Origin: Saccharopolyspora rosea
Lineage (GTDB): Bacteria; Actinomycetota; Actinomycetes; Mycobacteriales; Pseudonocardiaceae
NCBI RefSeq assembly: GCF_025643595.1
Contig: NZ_CP102826.1
Location: 6,014,001 to 6,078,000, forward strand
Length of the DNA stretch: 64,000 nucleotides
Reading direction: 5' to 3'
In this document: one piece after another, positions 25,494-34,816 of the stretch
Layout of the letters: every line of letters starts with the position of its first letter
Numbering within the stretch: the first letter of the stretch is position 1
Translations under genes and position numbers: made by a program
Notes under the pieces: model-generated
What the model was told of the DNA's origin: nothing
What the model saw: only the letters and a program-made list of their open reading frames with translations
The model's database searches: none

Positions 25494-27281
25494 TCAACGA
25501 ATCCGAACCGAACCGACGACCTGTTCGCACGCGCCCTGGACCCGGTCCTTGCCCGCGGCGGTGTACTGGCAGCCCACGCTGATGCGGAACTGCCCGGAAT
25601 GCAGCACGTACCACTCCACCGCCGCGTTCGGCAGCTGCTCCCGGTAGTGCACGACATCACGGCCCGCGAAACTGGCGGACGGATCGAACCCCGACATCGC
25701 CTGCCCCTTCGCGACGGCCTGCTCGTACTGGCCGCGGAGTTCCTGCACCGCGCGGTCGCGGCCGGTTCCGGTGTCGTAGGACAGGCGCTCCTCGCGGACC
25801 GCGATGCGGTCGCCGCCGTCGCCGTCGGCCGGGCCGAGCAGCGTCTCCCAGTCGTTCGGGTTGCCCCCGGTCTGCTTCCAGTCCACCGGGTAGGAGAACT
25901 CGTAGTCGTACTGGGCGGAATTCCGGGAGGCGCTCTCGGTCTGGCCGTCCCCGCCGAACACGACCAGCGCCGCGACGATCCCGGCCACCAGCACCGCACC
26001 GACGCCCGCGGCGACCAGCCACGGCGTGCGGGACCGCCGCCGCCCGCGCGGCGAACTGACCGGCCGGGTCGGGTCGGCACCGCCGATGACGACCGTGCTG
26101 GCGCGGCTCAGCGAGTCGTCCGGCGCGGCGGTGGCCGGCGGCGGAGCGACGGGGTGGCGGCGCACCGTCCGGGTGCCGGACCAGCCACCGGCCGGGGCGA
26201 GCCCACCGCTGCGTTCGGGGTCCAGCCGCACCGCCCGCAGCGCGCCGCGCGCCACGACCGTCTCCGGCTGGTCCAAAGTGGTCGGAACGATGCCGGTGCG
26301 CTCGTGGATCAGCCGCGACACCAACGGAATCCGGCTCGATCCGCCGACCAGGAACACCCCCGCCAGCTGGGCGCGCGGCACCCGCCCCTCGCGCAGCGTG
26401 GCCAGCACCAGGTCGGTGGCCCGCCCCAGCGGTTCGGCGATCAGCGCCTCCAGGTCGGTGCGCGTGACGTGCGCGTCGGAGAACGGCGGCGGCATCGGCA
26501 CGTCGGTGTAGGTGTGCCGGGACAGCGTCTCCTTGGCGCCGCGCACGTCCTGCCGCAGCACCCGGCGTCGCCGCCGGTCCGCCATGTCGCGCCCCTCGAC
26601 GAGCTTGCGCCACGCCTCGGGGTCGGTGCCCGAGACGATGCCGCCGATGTGCTCCAGCAGCGCCTGGTCGATGTCCGCGCCGCCGAAGTTCGGATCCCCG
26701 TGCGTGGCCAGCACCTGGAACGACGCGCCCTGCTTGCGGACCACGCTGGCGTCCACGGTGCCGCCGCCGAGGTCGAGCACGGCCAGCGCACCGCCGTCCG
26801 GCAACCCGTGCCCGGCCGAGTGGAACACCGCCGCGGCGACCGGTTCGGGAACCATGTGCAGTTCCTTGGCCAATCCGGCCGCGGCCTGCCGCAGCTCCCC
26901 GGTGCGCACCGCACCCCAGTCCGCGGGGTGCGTGAGCACGAGCAGGTCGACGGCAGCCCCCCCGGCGAAGCGCCGCGCCTCGCCGACCGCCCGTTGCAGC
27001 ACGGCCCGGACGACCTCGCCGACCTTGCGGACGCTGCTGCCCAGCAGCAGGTCCCCCTCGTCGATGCGCCGCTTCGGGTGCGGCTCGAAGCGGGACGGGT
27101 CGACCGCCGCCTGCCGCTCCGCCTCGTGCCCGACGAACAGCGTGCCGTCCGCGGCGGCGAACACCGCCGACGGCACCAGCGGCTGGCCGTCGATCACGAC
27201 GACCTGCGGTTCGCCGCCGCCGACGGAGACCACCGTGCATGTGCTCGATGTGCCGAAGTCGACCGAGACGTGCAGGGACAC
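25494..27281 (-). CDS. Hsp70-like membrane protein with T7SS-associated C-terminal domain (Rv3446c family)
   Basis: 595 residues from the GTG at 27281, with GAAGGAG six bases upstream. Residues 1 to about 355 are an actin-like ATPase of Hsp70/DnaK type: phosphate-1 loop VDFGTSSTCTVV (about 7-17), phosphate-2 loop LDLGGGTVDASVV (about 167), and adenosine motif FLVGGSSRIPLVSRL. A Pro-rich linker leads to a membrane helix WLVAAGVGAVLVAGIVAALVV (about 420-440). The outer domain (YDYEFSYPVDW, then QFRISVGCQYT) fits the Rv3446c-family C-terminal domain. The Hsp70 substrate-binding domain is absent. It stands between esxB and eccC, so a role in the secretion machine is likely. Confidence 0.85.
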   Translation of the reverse strand: MSLHVSVDFGTSSTCTVVSVGGGEPQVVVIDGQPLVPSAVFAAADGTLFVGHEAERQAAVDPSRFEPHPKRRIDEGDLLLGSSVRKVGEVVRAVLQRAVGEARRFAGGAAVDLLVLTHPADWGAVRTGELRQAAAGLAKELHMVPEPVAAAVFHSAGHGLPDGGALAVLDLGGGTVDASVVRKQGASFQVLATHGDPNFGGADIDQALLEHIGGIVSGTDPEAWRKLVEGRDMADRRRRRVLRQDVRGAKETLSRHTYTDVPMPPPFSDAHVTRTDLEALIAEPLGRATDLVLATLREGRVPRAQLAGVFLVGGSSRIPLVSRLIHERTGIVPTTLDQPETVVARGALRAVRLDPERSGGLAPAGGWSGTRTVRRHPVAPPPATAAPDDSLSRASTVVIGGADPTRPVSSPRGRRRSRTPWLVAAGVGAVLVAGIVAALVVFGGDGQTESASRNSAQYDYEFSYPVDWKQTGGNPNDWETLLGPADGDGGDRIAVREERLSYDTGTGRDRAVQELRGQYEQAVAKGQAMSGFDPSASFAGRDVVHYREQLPNAAVEWYVLHSGQFRISVGCQYTAAGKDRVQGACEQVVGSVRIR

Positions 27282-27478
27282 CCAGAACTCCTTCACCGTC
27301 GCCGGAGCACGCAGCCGTCGTCCGACCGCGCGCGCCGACTCCCCCCAGACCCTAGGCGCGTGTGCGAGCGCGCCCAACAGTCTGCCCCTGATCGGGTGCG
27401 GAACGCGAGCACCACCCCTCGGGTGTCGCGCCGGCGCTCCCCCGGGTCGACCCTCCACTGCGGACGGTCGCGCACGAG

Positions 27479-27512
27479 AAGAGCCTCCCCGCCGGGCGGC
27501 GGAGAGGCTCTT
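27479..27512 (-). terminator. Terminator of eccC
   Basis: AAGAGCCTCCCCGCC and GGCGGAGAGGCTCTT form a 15-bp stem (one mismatch, loop GGGC), about 18 bp after the eccC stop. Confidence 0.75.
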
Positions 27513-27529
27513 CGGTGCGGCCGACGCGC

Positions 27530-30500
27530 CTACTCGTTGGGGGTGTAGGCGGTCTGGATCAGCTGCGGGCCGTCCCGCAGCGCGCGGCTGACGAGCGTGC
27601 CCCGGCCCGGCGGGAGCTGGCGGGACTTGACGTTGCCCACCAGTTGACCGTCGTCCTTGTTCGCGCTCATCGCCAGACCCGGCGCCGAGACCTCGCGCAT
27701 CTTGCCGATGATCGGTTCGTACAGCGCGCGGCTGCCGCCACCGGAGTTGCGGACGATGACGAAGTGCAGGCCCACGTCGCCGGCCTGCGGCACGAAGTCC
27801 GCCAGCGGTGCCAGCGGGTTGTTGCCCTGCGGCGCGACCAGGTCGTAGTCGTCGACCACCACGAACAGCTCCGGACCGGTCCACCAGGAGCGGTTCTTGA
27901 GCTGTTCCTGGGTGACGTCCGGGCCGGGCAGCCGCTTCTTCAGCGCGTTCGACACGTCCCGGACGTTGCCCTTGAGCTGGTCCGCGCTCACCGAGTACTC
28001 CAGCAGGTGCTGGGTGTTGAGGAAGCCGAGCATCGTCCGCCGGTAGTCGACCAGCAGGATCATCGCTTCCTTCGGCGTGTAGCGCTCGGTGATGCCGCGG
28101 ACGATCGTGCGCAGCAGCGAGGTCTTGCCGGACTCGCGCTCGCCGAACGCGTAGAAGTGCGGATCGGAGGCGAAGTCCAGGTAGACCGGGCGCAGCCCGT
28201 CCTCGTTGACGCCGATCGGCACCAGCCGCCGGTTCGGCTGCTGTTCCGGACGCGGCAGCTGCTGGGACGGCAGCATCTCCGGCAGCAGGCGGACCTGCGG
28301 CGCGGGGTTGCCCTTCCACGAGCTCTTGACCCGGTTGACCAGGTCGGAGATGCCGTGCGTGACGTCGCCGTTGTACAGCTCCCAGGCCGCCCGCGGCGCG
28401 CGCCGCTCCTCGTCGGCGGCCGCCGCCTCCTCGGCGACGCGGTCGCCCATGTTCTCGCTGTCCACCCGGGGCAGCGCGATCAGGTAGTGCAGGTCGTCGG
28501 CCCAGTACAGACCGCGGCCCGGGTAGCCGGACGGCACCTTGGCCGCGGCCTTGCGGCCGATCTCCGACTCGCTCGGGTCACCGAGGCGCAGCTCCAGGCG
28601 GGTGCCCAGCAGGTCCTTGAGCGCCGGGCGGATCTCCGCCCACCGGGTCGCCGAGACGACCACGTGCACGCCGTAGGTGAGGCCCTGCGCGGCGATCGAC
28701 AGCACGTCCTGCTCCAGGGACTCGAAGTCCTCCCGGAACGACCGCCAGCCGTCGATCATCAGGAACACGTCGCCGTACGGGTCCTCGGCGAAGTCACCGC
28801 GGCGCTTGCGGGACCGGAACTCGGCGATGTCGATGCCGTGCTGCTGGAACAACGCCTCGCGCTGCGCGATCAGCGCCTTGATCTCGGCGATGGTGCGGCG
28901 CACGGTGTCCTGGTTCTGGCGACCGCCGAAACCACCGACGTGCGGCAGGTTCCGCATCGGCGCCATCAGACCACCGCCCAGGTCGATGCAGTAGAACTGC
29001 GCCTCCTGCGGGGTGTTGGTCAGCGCCAGCGCCGCGATGATCGTGCGCATCGCGTTCGACTTGCCGGTCAGCGGACCACCGACGATCGCGCAGTGGCTGC
29101 TCTGCAGGTTCAGCACCAGCGGGTCCTGGCGCTGGTGGTACGGCACGTCGATCAGACCGACCGGAGCGCTCAGCTTGCCCGCGTTGGCGTACCCCGCGGC
29201 CGTGTAGCCGCGGTCGTCGGTGGCCTGCAACGGCGGCAGCAGACCGTCCAAAGTGGGCGGAACGTCCAGCGGCGGCAACCAGATCTGCCGCGCCTGCGGG
29301 GCCTGGCCGGTGATCTTGCGGATGACGACCTCGAAGTCGGTCGGACCGTCGTCCTTGTCCTTCTTCTCCTCGACCGCTTCGACCGGCTTCTCCGGTTCCG
29401 GCGGCTTCTCCACGTAGTCCGGGATGAACGGGCGCGGCATCTTGTCCGCGGTGACCACGGCGACGCTCTGGCTGGCCGGGCGCGCCCCGCTGGTCTGGTG
29501 CAGCCGACCCGAGACGAACGCGGCGCGGAACCGGTCCATCCCGTTGGGGTGCTTGAGGAATCCGTGACCGCCGGTGCTGGGCAGGTCCACCGCGTCCGGC
29601 ACGCCGATCACCGCGCGCGAGTCGGCGGCGCTGGTGGTGCGCAGACCGATCCGGTACGTCAGGTGCGTGTCCAGACCGCGCAGCTTGCCCTCTTCCAGCT
29701 TCTGCGTGGCCAGCAGCAGGTGCATCTGCAGCGACCGGCCCAGACGACCGACCATCACGAACAGCTCGGCGAACTCCGGCTGCTGCTCCAGCAGCTCGGT
29801 GAACTCGTCCAGCACGATGAACAGCGCGGGCATCGGCTCCTGCGCCCACGGGTCACCGGCGTCGCGCTTCTTGCGGTAGTCCCAGACGTCCTTGGCCTTC
29901 GCCTGGGCCAGCACCTCCTGGCGCCGGTTCATCTCGCCGCGGATCGCGTCGTCCATGCGGTCGATGAGGGTGTTGGCGCCCTCCAGGTTCGAGATGTTGG
30001 CCGACACGTGCGGCGCGGTCTCGAAGCCGTTGAAGGTCGCACCGCCCTTGAAGTCGACGAGCACGAAGTTGAGCATGTCCGAGGAATGCGTGGCCATCAG
30101 GCCCAGCACGATGGTGCGCAGGAACTCGGACTTGCCGGAACCGGTCGAACCGATGCACAGGCCGTGCGGGCCCATGCCGCCCGCGGCACCTTCCTTGATG
30201 TCCAGGTGCACGATCTCGCCCGTCTCGCCGGGTCCGATGGCGACCCGGTAGAGCTCGTCGCGCGGTCGCGCCCGCCACGCCTCGTTGAGGTCGAAGGTGA
30301 CCACGTCACCGTTGAGGCCCAGCTGCTCGATGTAGTTCAGCGGCGTGGTCAGTGGCTCGTAGCCGCCGGAGTCCGCCTCCGCCGAGACCCCGCCCGCGAT
30401 CCGGTAGGGGGCCAGCTGGCGGGCCAACGAGGTGGCCTCCGCCATGGTCAGCGAGTCCGGCTTGCCGAACCACTCGACGCCGCTGCCACCGCGCGCACCG

Positions 30501-31606
30501 ATCCGGTCCTCCTCGACGACCATCCGCATGCCGCGGCGCGCGGTGATCGGACCGAGCACGTCGGACAGGTCGATCATGGTGACGCCGGCCAGCCCGCCCT
30601 CGGTGACGAGCTGCTCCTCGCGGCTGATCTCGGCGTCGTCGATGAGGATGACGATGTGCGGCTGACCCTCCGGCGGCGCCGCGTTGCGCTGGAACCGCTG
30701 CCGGTCGGCGAGTTGCTCGGCCAGCATCTCCTCGATCGCGCGCAGCGAACCGGCCATCAGCCGCATCGGGCCGATGCCGTCGGTCTCGGTGGGGTGCTGC
30801 GCGTGCGGCAGCCACTTCACCCAGTCCCACTCGGTGCGGGCGCGGCCGCTGCTGGCCACCGCGATGAGCACGTCGTCCGGGGCGTGGAAGGCGGCCAGCT
30901 GGCAGAGCACGGCGCGGGCCAGTCCGCGGGTGAGTTCCCGGTCGCCCTGCAGGCCGACCGCGGCGAAGCCGCGCAGCGAGGTCGCGATCGGCAGCTCCGG
31001 CACCAGCGAGTGCGCGCGCACGAACCGGCGCAGCGCCAGCGTGGTGATCGGCTCCAGCTCGTCGACCGGACCGGTCTGCGGCGGCACCAAGCGGGTTTCC
31101 AGGCGCTGCGCCCCGCGCCCGACCCGCACCTGGCAGAAGTCGTTGTCGTTGGGCCGGCGTTCCCACATCCGCCGGCTGCGGCGCATCGCGACCGACCACA
31201 GGGTCTGCGGGTCCGGGTGCACCCACTCGCGGGCCAGCCGCTGCTCGTCGGCAGCCTCCCGGGCGCGGTCCCGCATCTGGCCGAGGTACCGCAGGTAGTC
31301 CTTGCGGTCCTCGTTCATCTCGGCCTTCTTCTGGCTGCCCTCGCGGCCCCCGCCGGCCATCATCCCGAAGGTCGACACCAACATCATCATCGGCATCATC
31401 ATCATCATCGGGTTGTCCTTGGCCCGCTGGAGCATGAAGACCATCATTCCCAGCGAGGCCACGATCATGACGGCCGGAAGGACCTTCTGGACGACGTTGC
31501 CGGGGATCGTCCGCGGGATCTCCGGCGGTGGTTCGAGGTGCACCTCCCCGCCCGGTGGCCTGGGAGCGGCCAGGCGTGGCGTTCGCTTGAACTGCAGCGT
31601 GCTCAC
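27530..31606 (-). CDS. eccC: Type VII secretion ATPase EccC, three FtsK/SpoIIIE domains in one chain
   Basis: About 1358 residues from the GTG at 31606 (MSTLQFKRTPRLAAPRPPGG). Two membrane helices lie near 40-85 (VLPAVMIVASLGMMVFML and a Met-rich second). Walker A motifs are GSTGSGKSEFLRT (about 490), GGPLTGKSNAMRT (about 845) and GERESGKTSLLRT (about 1160). Walker B reads FIVLDEFTELL in the first domain, with catalytic Glu, but FLMIDGWRS and FVVVDDYDLV in the second and third, without it. This matches the known pattern of one catalytic and two substrate-gating domains. It drives EsxA/EsxB-type export. It is divergent from eccD. Confidence 0.97.
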   Translation of the reverse strand: MSTLQFKRTPRLAAPRPPGGEVHLEPPPEIPRTIPGNVVQKVLPAVMIVASLGMMVFMLQRAKDNPMMMMMPMMMLVSTFGMMAGGGREGSQKKAEMNEDRKDYLRYLGQMRDRAREAADEQRLAREWVHPDPQTLWSVAMRRSRRMWERRPNDNDFCQVRVGRGAQRLETRLVPPQTGPVDELEPITTLALRRFVRAHSLVPELPIATSLRGFAAVGLQGDRELTRGLARAVLCQLAAFHAPDDVLIAVASSGRARTEWDWVKWLPHAQHPTETDGIGPMRLMAGSLRAIEEMLAEQLADRQRFQRNAAPPEGQPHIVILIDDAEISREEQLVTEGGLAGVTMIDLSDVLGPITARRGMRMVVEEDRIGARGGSGVEWFGKPDSLTMAEATSLARQLAPYRIAGGVSAEADSGGYEPLTTPLNYIEQLGLNGDVVTFDLNEAWRARPRDELYRVAIGPGETGEIVHLDIKEGAAGGMGPHGLCIGSTGSGKSEFLRTIVLGLMATHSSDMLNFVLVDFKGGATFNGFETAPHVSANISNLEGANTLIDRMDDAIRGEMNRRQEVLAQAKAKDVWDYRKKRDAGDPWAQEPMPALFIVLDEFTELLEQQPEFAELFVMVGRLGRSLQMHLLLATQKLEEGKLRGLDTHLTYRIGLRTTSAADSRAVIGVPDAVDLPSTGGHGFLKHPNGMDRFRAAFVSGRLHQTSGARPASQSVAVVTADKMPRPFIPDYVEKPPEPEKPVEAVEEKKDKDDGPTDFEVVIRKITGQAPQARQIWLPPLDVPPTLDGLLPPLQATDDRGYTAAGYANAGKLSAPVGLIDVPYHQRQDPLVLNLQSSHCAIVGGPLTGKSNAMRTIIAALALTNTPQEAQFYCIDLGGGLMAPMRNLPHVGGFGGRQNQDTVRRTIAEIKALIAQREALFQQHGIDIAEFRSRKRRGDFAEDPYGDVFLMIDGWRSFREDFESLEQDVLSIAAQGLTYGVHVVVSATRWAEIRPALKDLLGTRLELRLGDPSESEIGRKAAAKVPSGYPGRGLYWADDLHYLIALPRVDSENMGDRVAEEAAAADEERRAPRAAWELYNGDVTHGISDLVNRVKSSWKGNPAPQVRLLPEMLPSQQLPRPEQQPNRRLVPIGVNEDGLRPVYLDFASDPHFYAFGERESGKTSLLRTIVRGITERYTPKEAMILLVDYRRTMLGFLNTQHLLEYSVSADQLKGNVRDVSNALKKRLPGPDVTQEQLKNRSWWTGPELFVVVDDYDLVAPQGNNPLAPLADFVPQAGDVGLHFVIVRNSGGGSRALYEPIIGKMREVSAPGLAMSANKDDGQLVGNVKSRQLPPGRGTLVSRALRDGPQLIQTAYTPNE

Positions 31607-31903
31607 CGGACGCAGCAACCTTTCCGTGTCGGACGTGGAGTTCTTCCCGCGGCCAGCATTCTGTACTGCCCGCGGCACCGCCGGGCGCCGGGTCGGGCGC
31701 GATCGCCGTTCGACCGTGACCAACCAGATACGAAGTAGTTGGCACGAGTTCGACCAAACCCGTCACCCGTCGACGGCCGGTGCGGCCATACTAGGGGCGC
31801 TCTCCGACCGGGCGGGTGGGTTTCCGGAAGAAAAACCGACCTTGGTTGGATCGAGACTGGACCAAAGTTGCAAGGCAATCGACCAACGGAGTAGGGGGCC
31901 CAA
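31607..31903. promoter_or_regulatory. 297-bp divergent spacer between eccC and eccD
   Basis: It must hold the promoters of both ESX arms. I see GGTTGG and CCAACGG and CGACCAA motifs scattered through it (for example at 31750 and 31884) and AGTAGGGGG before eccD, but no promoter I would defend. Confidence 0.4.
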
Positions 31904-33376
31904 GTGGCGACGGGTACCACGGTGTTCAGCCGCGTGACGGTGGTGGCGCCGACAACTCGCATCGACCTGGCGCTGCCTTCCGACGTCTCGGTGGCGGATC
32001 TGCTGCCGATGCTTCTGGACATGGCCCGCGAGTCCACCCCCGACGGCGGGTCGCGGCACGGCGGCTGGTGCCTGGCCAAGCTCGGCGAGAGTCAGCCACT
32101 GGACCCCAGCCAGACGCTGTCGTCGCAGGGCATTGTGGACGGCGACATGCTGCAGTTGCGCCGCAGGTCGGACAACCCACCACCACCGTTGTACGACGAC
32201 GTCGTCGACGCGCTCGCCGAGGCGGAACCGGGCAGCTACCGGCCGTGGACCAAGGAGACCGCGGCCAGGATCGGCCACACCGCGGGTGCCCTGGCGCTGA
32301 TCGGCGCGGCCGTCGGACTCGGGCTCGCGGGCCCGGCGGGCATGCTGCACCCGGACTTCGTCAAGGGCATCGGCGCCATCGGCTACCAGGTGTTCGCCGC
32401 GGCCTCCGCGCTGATCCTGACGGTCTTCGCCGTCGGCGTCGGTTCGATCGTCACCCGCGCCTACGCCGCGCCCACGACCGGCACCGTCATCGCCGCGGCC
32501 GGCGGGCTGCCGATGGCGTTCGTGGCGGGCTTCAACATCGTTCCGGGCAACACCATCGAGCCGCGCCTGCTGCTGGGCTGCGCACTGGTGCTCATCGTCG
32601 CGTCGGTGTCACTCATGGTGATCGGCGCGGGCATCATCGCGTTCATCGCCGCGGCGACGGCCGGCGCGTTCGGCACCGTCGCCTTCCTGGTCGCGACGCT
32701 GGTCGGCAGCAGCAACCAGGCGGGCATCGCCGCCGGTGCCGCCGCCGTCGGCCTGGCCGGCATCTCCCTGCTGCCGCGCATCACCATCCAGCTGGCGAAG
32801 CTGCCGCTGCCGCACGTGCCGGGCAGCGCCGAAGACCTCAAGGAGGACAGCGGCTTCCCGGACTACCGGCTGATCGAGCGCCAGACCGGCCTGGCGCACC
32901 AGTACATGACCGGCCTGATCATCGGCTGCGGTCTGGTCGCCGCGATCGGCGCGGTGCTGTCCGCCGCCGCCGTCTCGCTGGGCGCGGTGCCGCTGCCCAC
33001 CCGCATCTTCGGCGTCGCGTTCGCCGTCGTGGTGTCCGCGGTGCTGCTGCTGCGCGGCCGCAACTACGCCAACGGCAGCCAGGCGGTCGCCCTGCTGGCC
33101 AACGGTCTGCTGGCGTCCGGCGGCGTGGCCATCGGCCTGCTGCTGCAGGTCTCGCAGATGCCGATCGCGGTGGCGTGGGCGTTCCCGCCGCTGGTGCTGC
33201 TGGGCATCCTGTCGATCATCTTCGGCGTGGTGTTCCCGAACCGCCGGTTCTCGCCGGTGCAGCGGCGCATGGTCGACGTGCTGGAGGCCGTGCTGATCGC
33301 ACTGGTGCTGCCGCTGGCGCTGGCCGTGATGGATCTGTACATGGTGGTCCGCGACCTCAACCTCAACCTGTTCTGA
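31904..33376 (+). CDS. eccD: Type VII secretion membrane channel protein EccD
   Basis: 490 residues, GTG start behind AGTAGGGGG. The first 100 residues form the ubiquitin-like YukD domain (VTVVAPTTRIDLALPSDVSVADLL and LSSQGIVDGDMLQLRRR). About eleven membrane helices follow, beginning with AGALALIGAAVGLGLAGPAG and ending with AVLIALVLPLALAVMDLYM. In the ESX core EccD forms the lipid-filled barrel of the inner-membrane complex. It is followed by mycP 11 bases later. Confidence 0.96.
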   Translation: MATGTTVFSRVTVVAPTTRIDLALPSDVSVADLLPMLLDMARESTPDGGSRHGGWCLAKLGESQPLDPSQTLSSQGIVDGDMLQLRRRSDNPPPPLYDDVVDALAEAEPGSYRPWTKETAARIGHTAGALALIGAAVGLGLAGPAGMLHPDFVKGIGAIGYQVFAAASALILTVFAVGVGSIVTRAYAAPTTGTVIAAAGGLPMAFVAGFNIVPGNTIEPRLLLGCALVLIVASVSLMVIGAGIIAFIAAATAGAFGTVAFLVATLVGSSNQAGIAAGAAAVGLAGISLLPRITIQLAKLPLPHVPGSAEDLKEDSGFPDYRLIERQTGLAHQYMTGLIIGCGLVAAIGAVLSAAAVSLGAVPLPTRIFGVAFAVVVSAVLLLRGRNYANGSQAVALLANGLLASGGVAIGLLLQVSQMPIAVAWAFPPLVLLGILSIIFGVVFPNRRFSPVQRRMVDVLEAVLIALVLPLALAVMDLYMVVRDLNLNLF

Positions 33377-33387
33377 GAGGCGTCTCG

Positions 33388-34764
33388 ATGCGCTTCAGGT
33401 TCCCGCGTTCCCGACCGGCGCTCGCGCTCGCGGCGGCGGTCGGGGTGCTCGCCCTCGGCGGACCCACCGCCCCCGCCGCGCTCGCGGAGACGGTCCAGCC
33501 GCCGCCGCTGGTGCCGGTCAACGTGCCCGGCGGGCAGCTCACCCCGAACGGCAGCTACGAGCAGACCGGGGGCTGCATGCAGCCCAACACCGGCAATTCG
33601 GTCATCGAGGAGAAGCCGTGGAGCCAGCGGGCGCTCGGCTTCGAACAGGCGCAGGACCAGGGGCTGACCGGGCAGGGGCAGACGGTCGCGGTGATCGACA
33701 CCGGCGTCAACCCGCACCCCCGGCTCAGCGTCGAGGACGGCGGCAGCTCGGTGCCCGACGGCCACGGCGCGCGGTTCGACTGCGACGGCCACGGCACGAT
33801 CGTCGCCGGGATCATCGCGGCGCACCCGGACCCGAACACCGGGTTCGTCGGCGTCGCACCGGACGCGAAGATCCTGTCCATCCGGCAGTCCTCGGGGCTG
33901 TACGAGAACAAGGCCGAGAAGCGGACCCTCGGCGACACCGAGACCATGGCCCGCGCCATCCAGTACGCGGTGGACAGCGGCGCGAGCGTGATCAACATTT
34001 CGCAGTCCTCGTGCCAGTCGCTCGCGCAGGCCATGCACTTCGACTCCGGCAACAACATGCTCTACCAGGCGGTGGTGAACGCCTACAACAAGGGCGTGGT
34101 CGTGGTCGTGGCCGCGGGCAACACCACGGGCAGCTGCCAGAAGAACGCGCCCGGCCGCCCGACGACGGCCGTGCTGCCCGCCTGGTTCGACAACTACGTG
34201 ATCACCGTGGCGTCGGTGAACCAGCAGGGCGCGCCGTCGGCGTTCACCGTGCCGGGCCCGTGGGTGGACGTGGCCGCGCCCGGTGAGAACCTCATCTCGC
34301 TCGACCCGGGCAACGGCGGCACCGGGCTGGCCAGCCAGATCTCCGAGGGGCAGAGCGGGCAGCTGGGCCCGATCCAGGGCACCAGCTTCGCCGCGCCGTA
34401 CGTGTCCGGCCTCGCCGCGCTGATGAAGGAGCAGGCGCAGCGGGAGGGCCGCAGCGCCGACGCCCGCTCCATCATCGACCGGATCGAGAAGACCGCGATG
34501 CACCCGGGCGGCAACGACGGCCGCAACGACATCGTGGGCTACGGCATGATCGACCCGATGGCGGCGCTCAACGACGTGATCCCGCCGTCCCACCAGATGA
34601 AGCCGCGGCGGCTCGACGCGGACGCCCTGCAGGCCCGCGACTTCCCCGCGCTGGTCGTCGCGATCGGCGGCGCCGGGGCGGGCATCGCCGCGATCGTCTT
34701 CACCGCGTTCCTGGTCAACGCGGTCCGCAACGTGCGCGCCCGCGCGGCGGGCCGGAAGGACTGA
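33388..34764 (+). CDS. mycP: Mycosin, membrane-anchored subtilisin-like protease of the T7SS
   Basis: 458 residues from the ATG at 33388. Signal peptide 1-31 (FPRSRPALALAAAVGVLALGG, cut after ALA). The catalytic triad is Asp in VAVIDTGVN (about 104), His in CDGHGTIVAG (about 134) and Ser in QGTSFAAPYVSGL (about 332); AAGNTTG holds the oxyanion Asn. Near the C-terminus VVAIGGAGAGIAAIVFTAFLV anchors it, followed by a basic tail. Mycosins stabilise the ESX complex from outside the membrane and cleave some substrates. It follows eccD closely. Confidence 0.96.
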   Translation: MRFRFPRSRPALALAAAVGVLALGGPTAPAALAETVQPPPLVPVNVPGGQLTPNGSYEQTGGCMQPNTGNSVIEEKPWSQRALGFEQAQDQGLTGQGQTVAVIDTGVNPHPRLSVEDGGSSVPDGHGARFDCDGHGTIVAGIIAAHPDPNTGFVGVAPDAKILSIRQSSGLYENKAEKRTLGDTETMARAIQYAVDSGASVINISQSSCQSLAQAMHFDSGNNMLYQAVVNAYNKGVVVVVAAGNTTGSCQKNAPGRPTTAVLPAWFDNYVITVASVNQQGAPSAFTVPGPWVDVAAPGENLISLDPGNGGTGLASQISEGQSGQLGPIQGTSFAAPYVSGLAALMKEQAQREGRSADARSIIDRIEKTAMHPGGNDGRNDIVGYGMIDPMAALNDVIPPSHQMKPRRLDADALQARDFPALVVAIGGAGAGIAAIVFTAFLVNAVRNVRARAAGRKD

Positions 34765-34779
34765 TCCCGCGACCCCTCC

Positions 34780-34816
34780 GGAGGCCCCGGTGTCCACTTC
34801 GGACACCGGGGCCTCC
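34780..34816. terminator. Bidirectional terminator between mycP and the WXG-like pair
   Basis: GGAGGCCCCGGTGTCC (34780-34795) pairs perfectly with GGACACCGGGGCCTCC (34801-34816) over 16 bp with a 5-base loop. It ends next to the stop of the convergent gene. Confidence 0.85.

Noticed and set aside
25001-26080. Longer start for esxB (359 residues)
   Set aside because: The upstream part runs back through the spacer into the Hsp70-like gene; WXG100 size and start MSGFGTDADLM support the ATG at 25315.
27515-31738. Open frame of 1407 residues antisense to eccC
   Set aside because: It arises from GC-rich codon positions opposite a long real gene; its translation is low-complexity with no domain, and EccC is unmistakable on the other strand.
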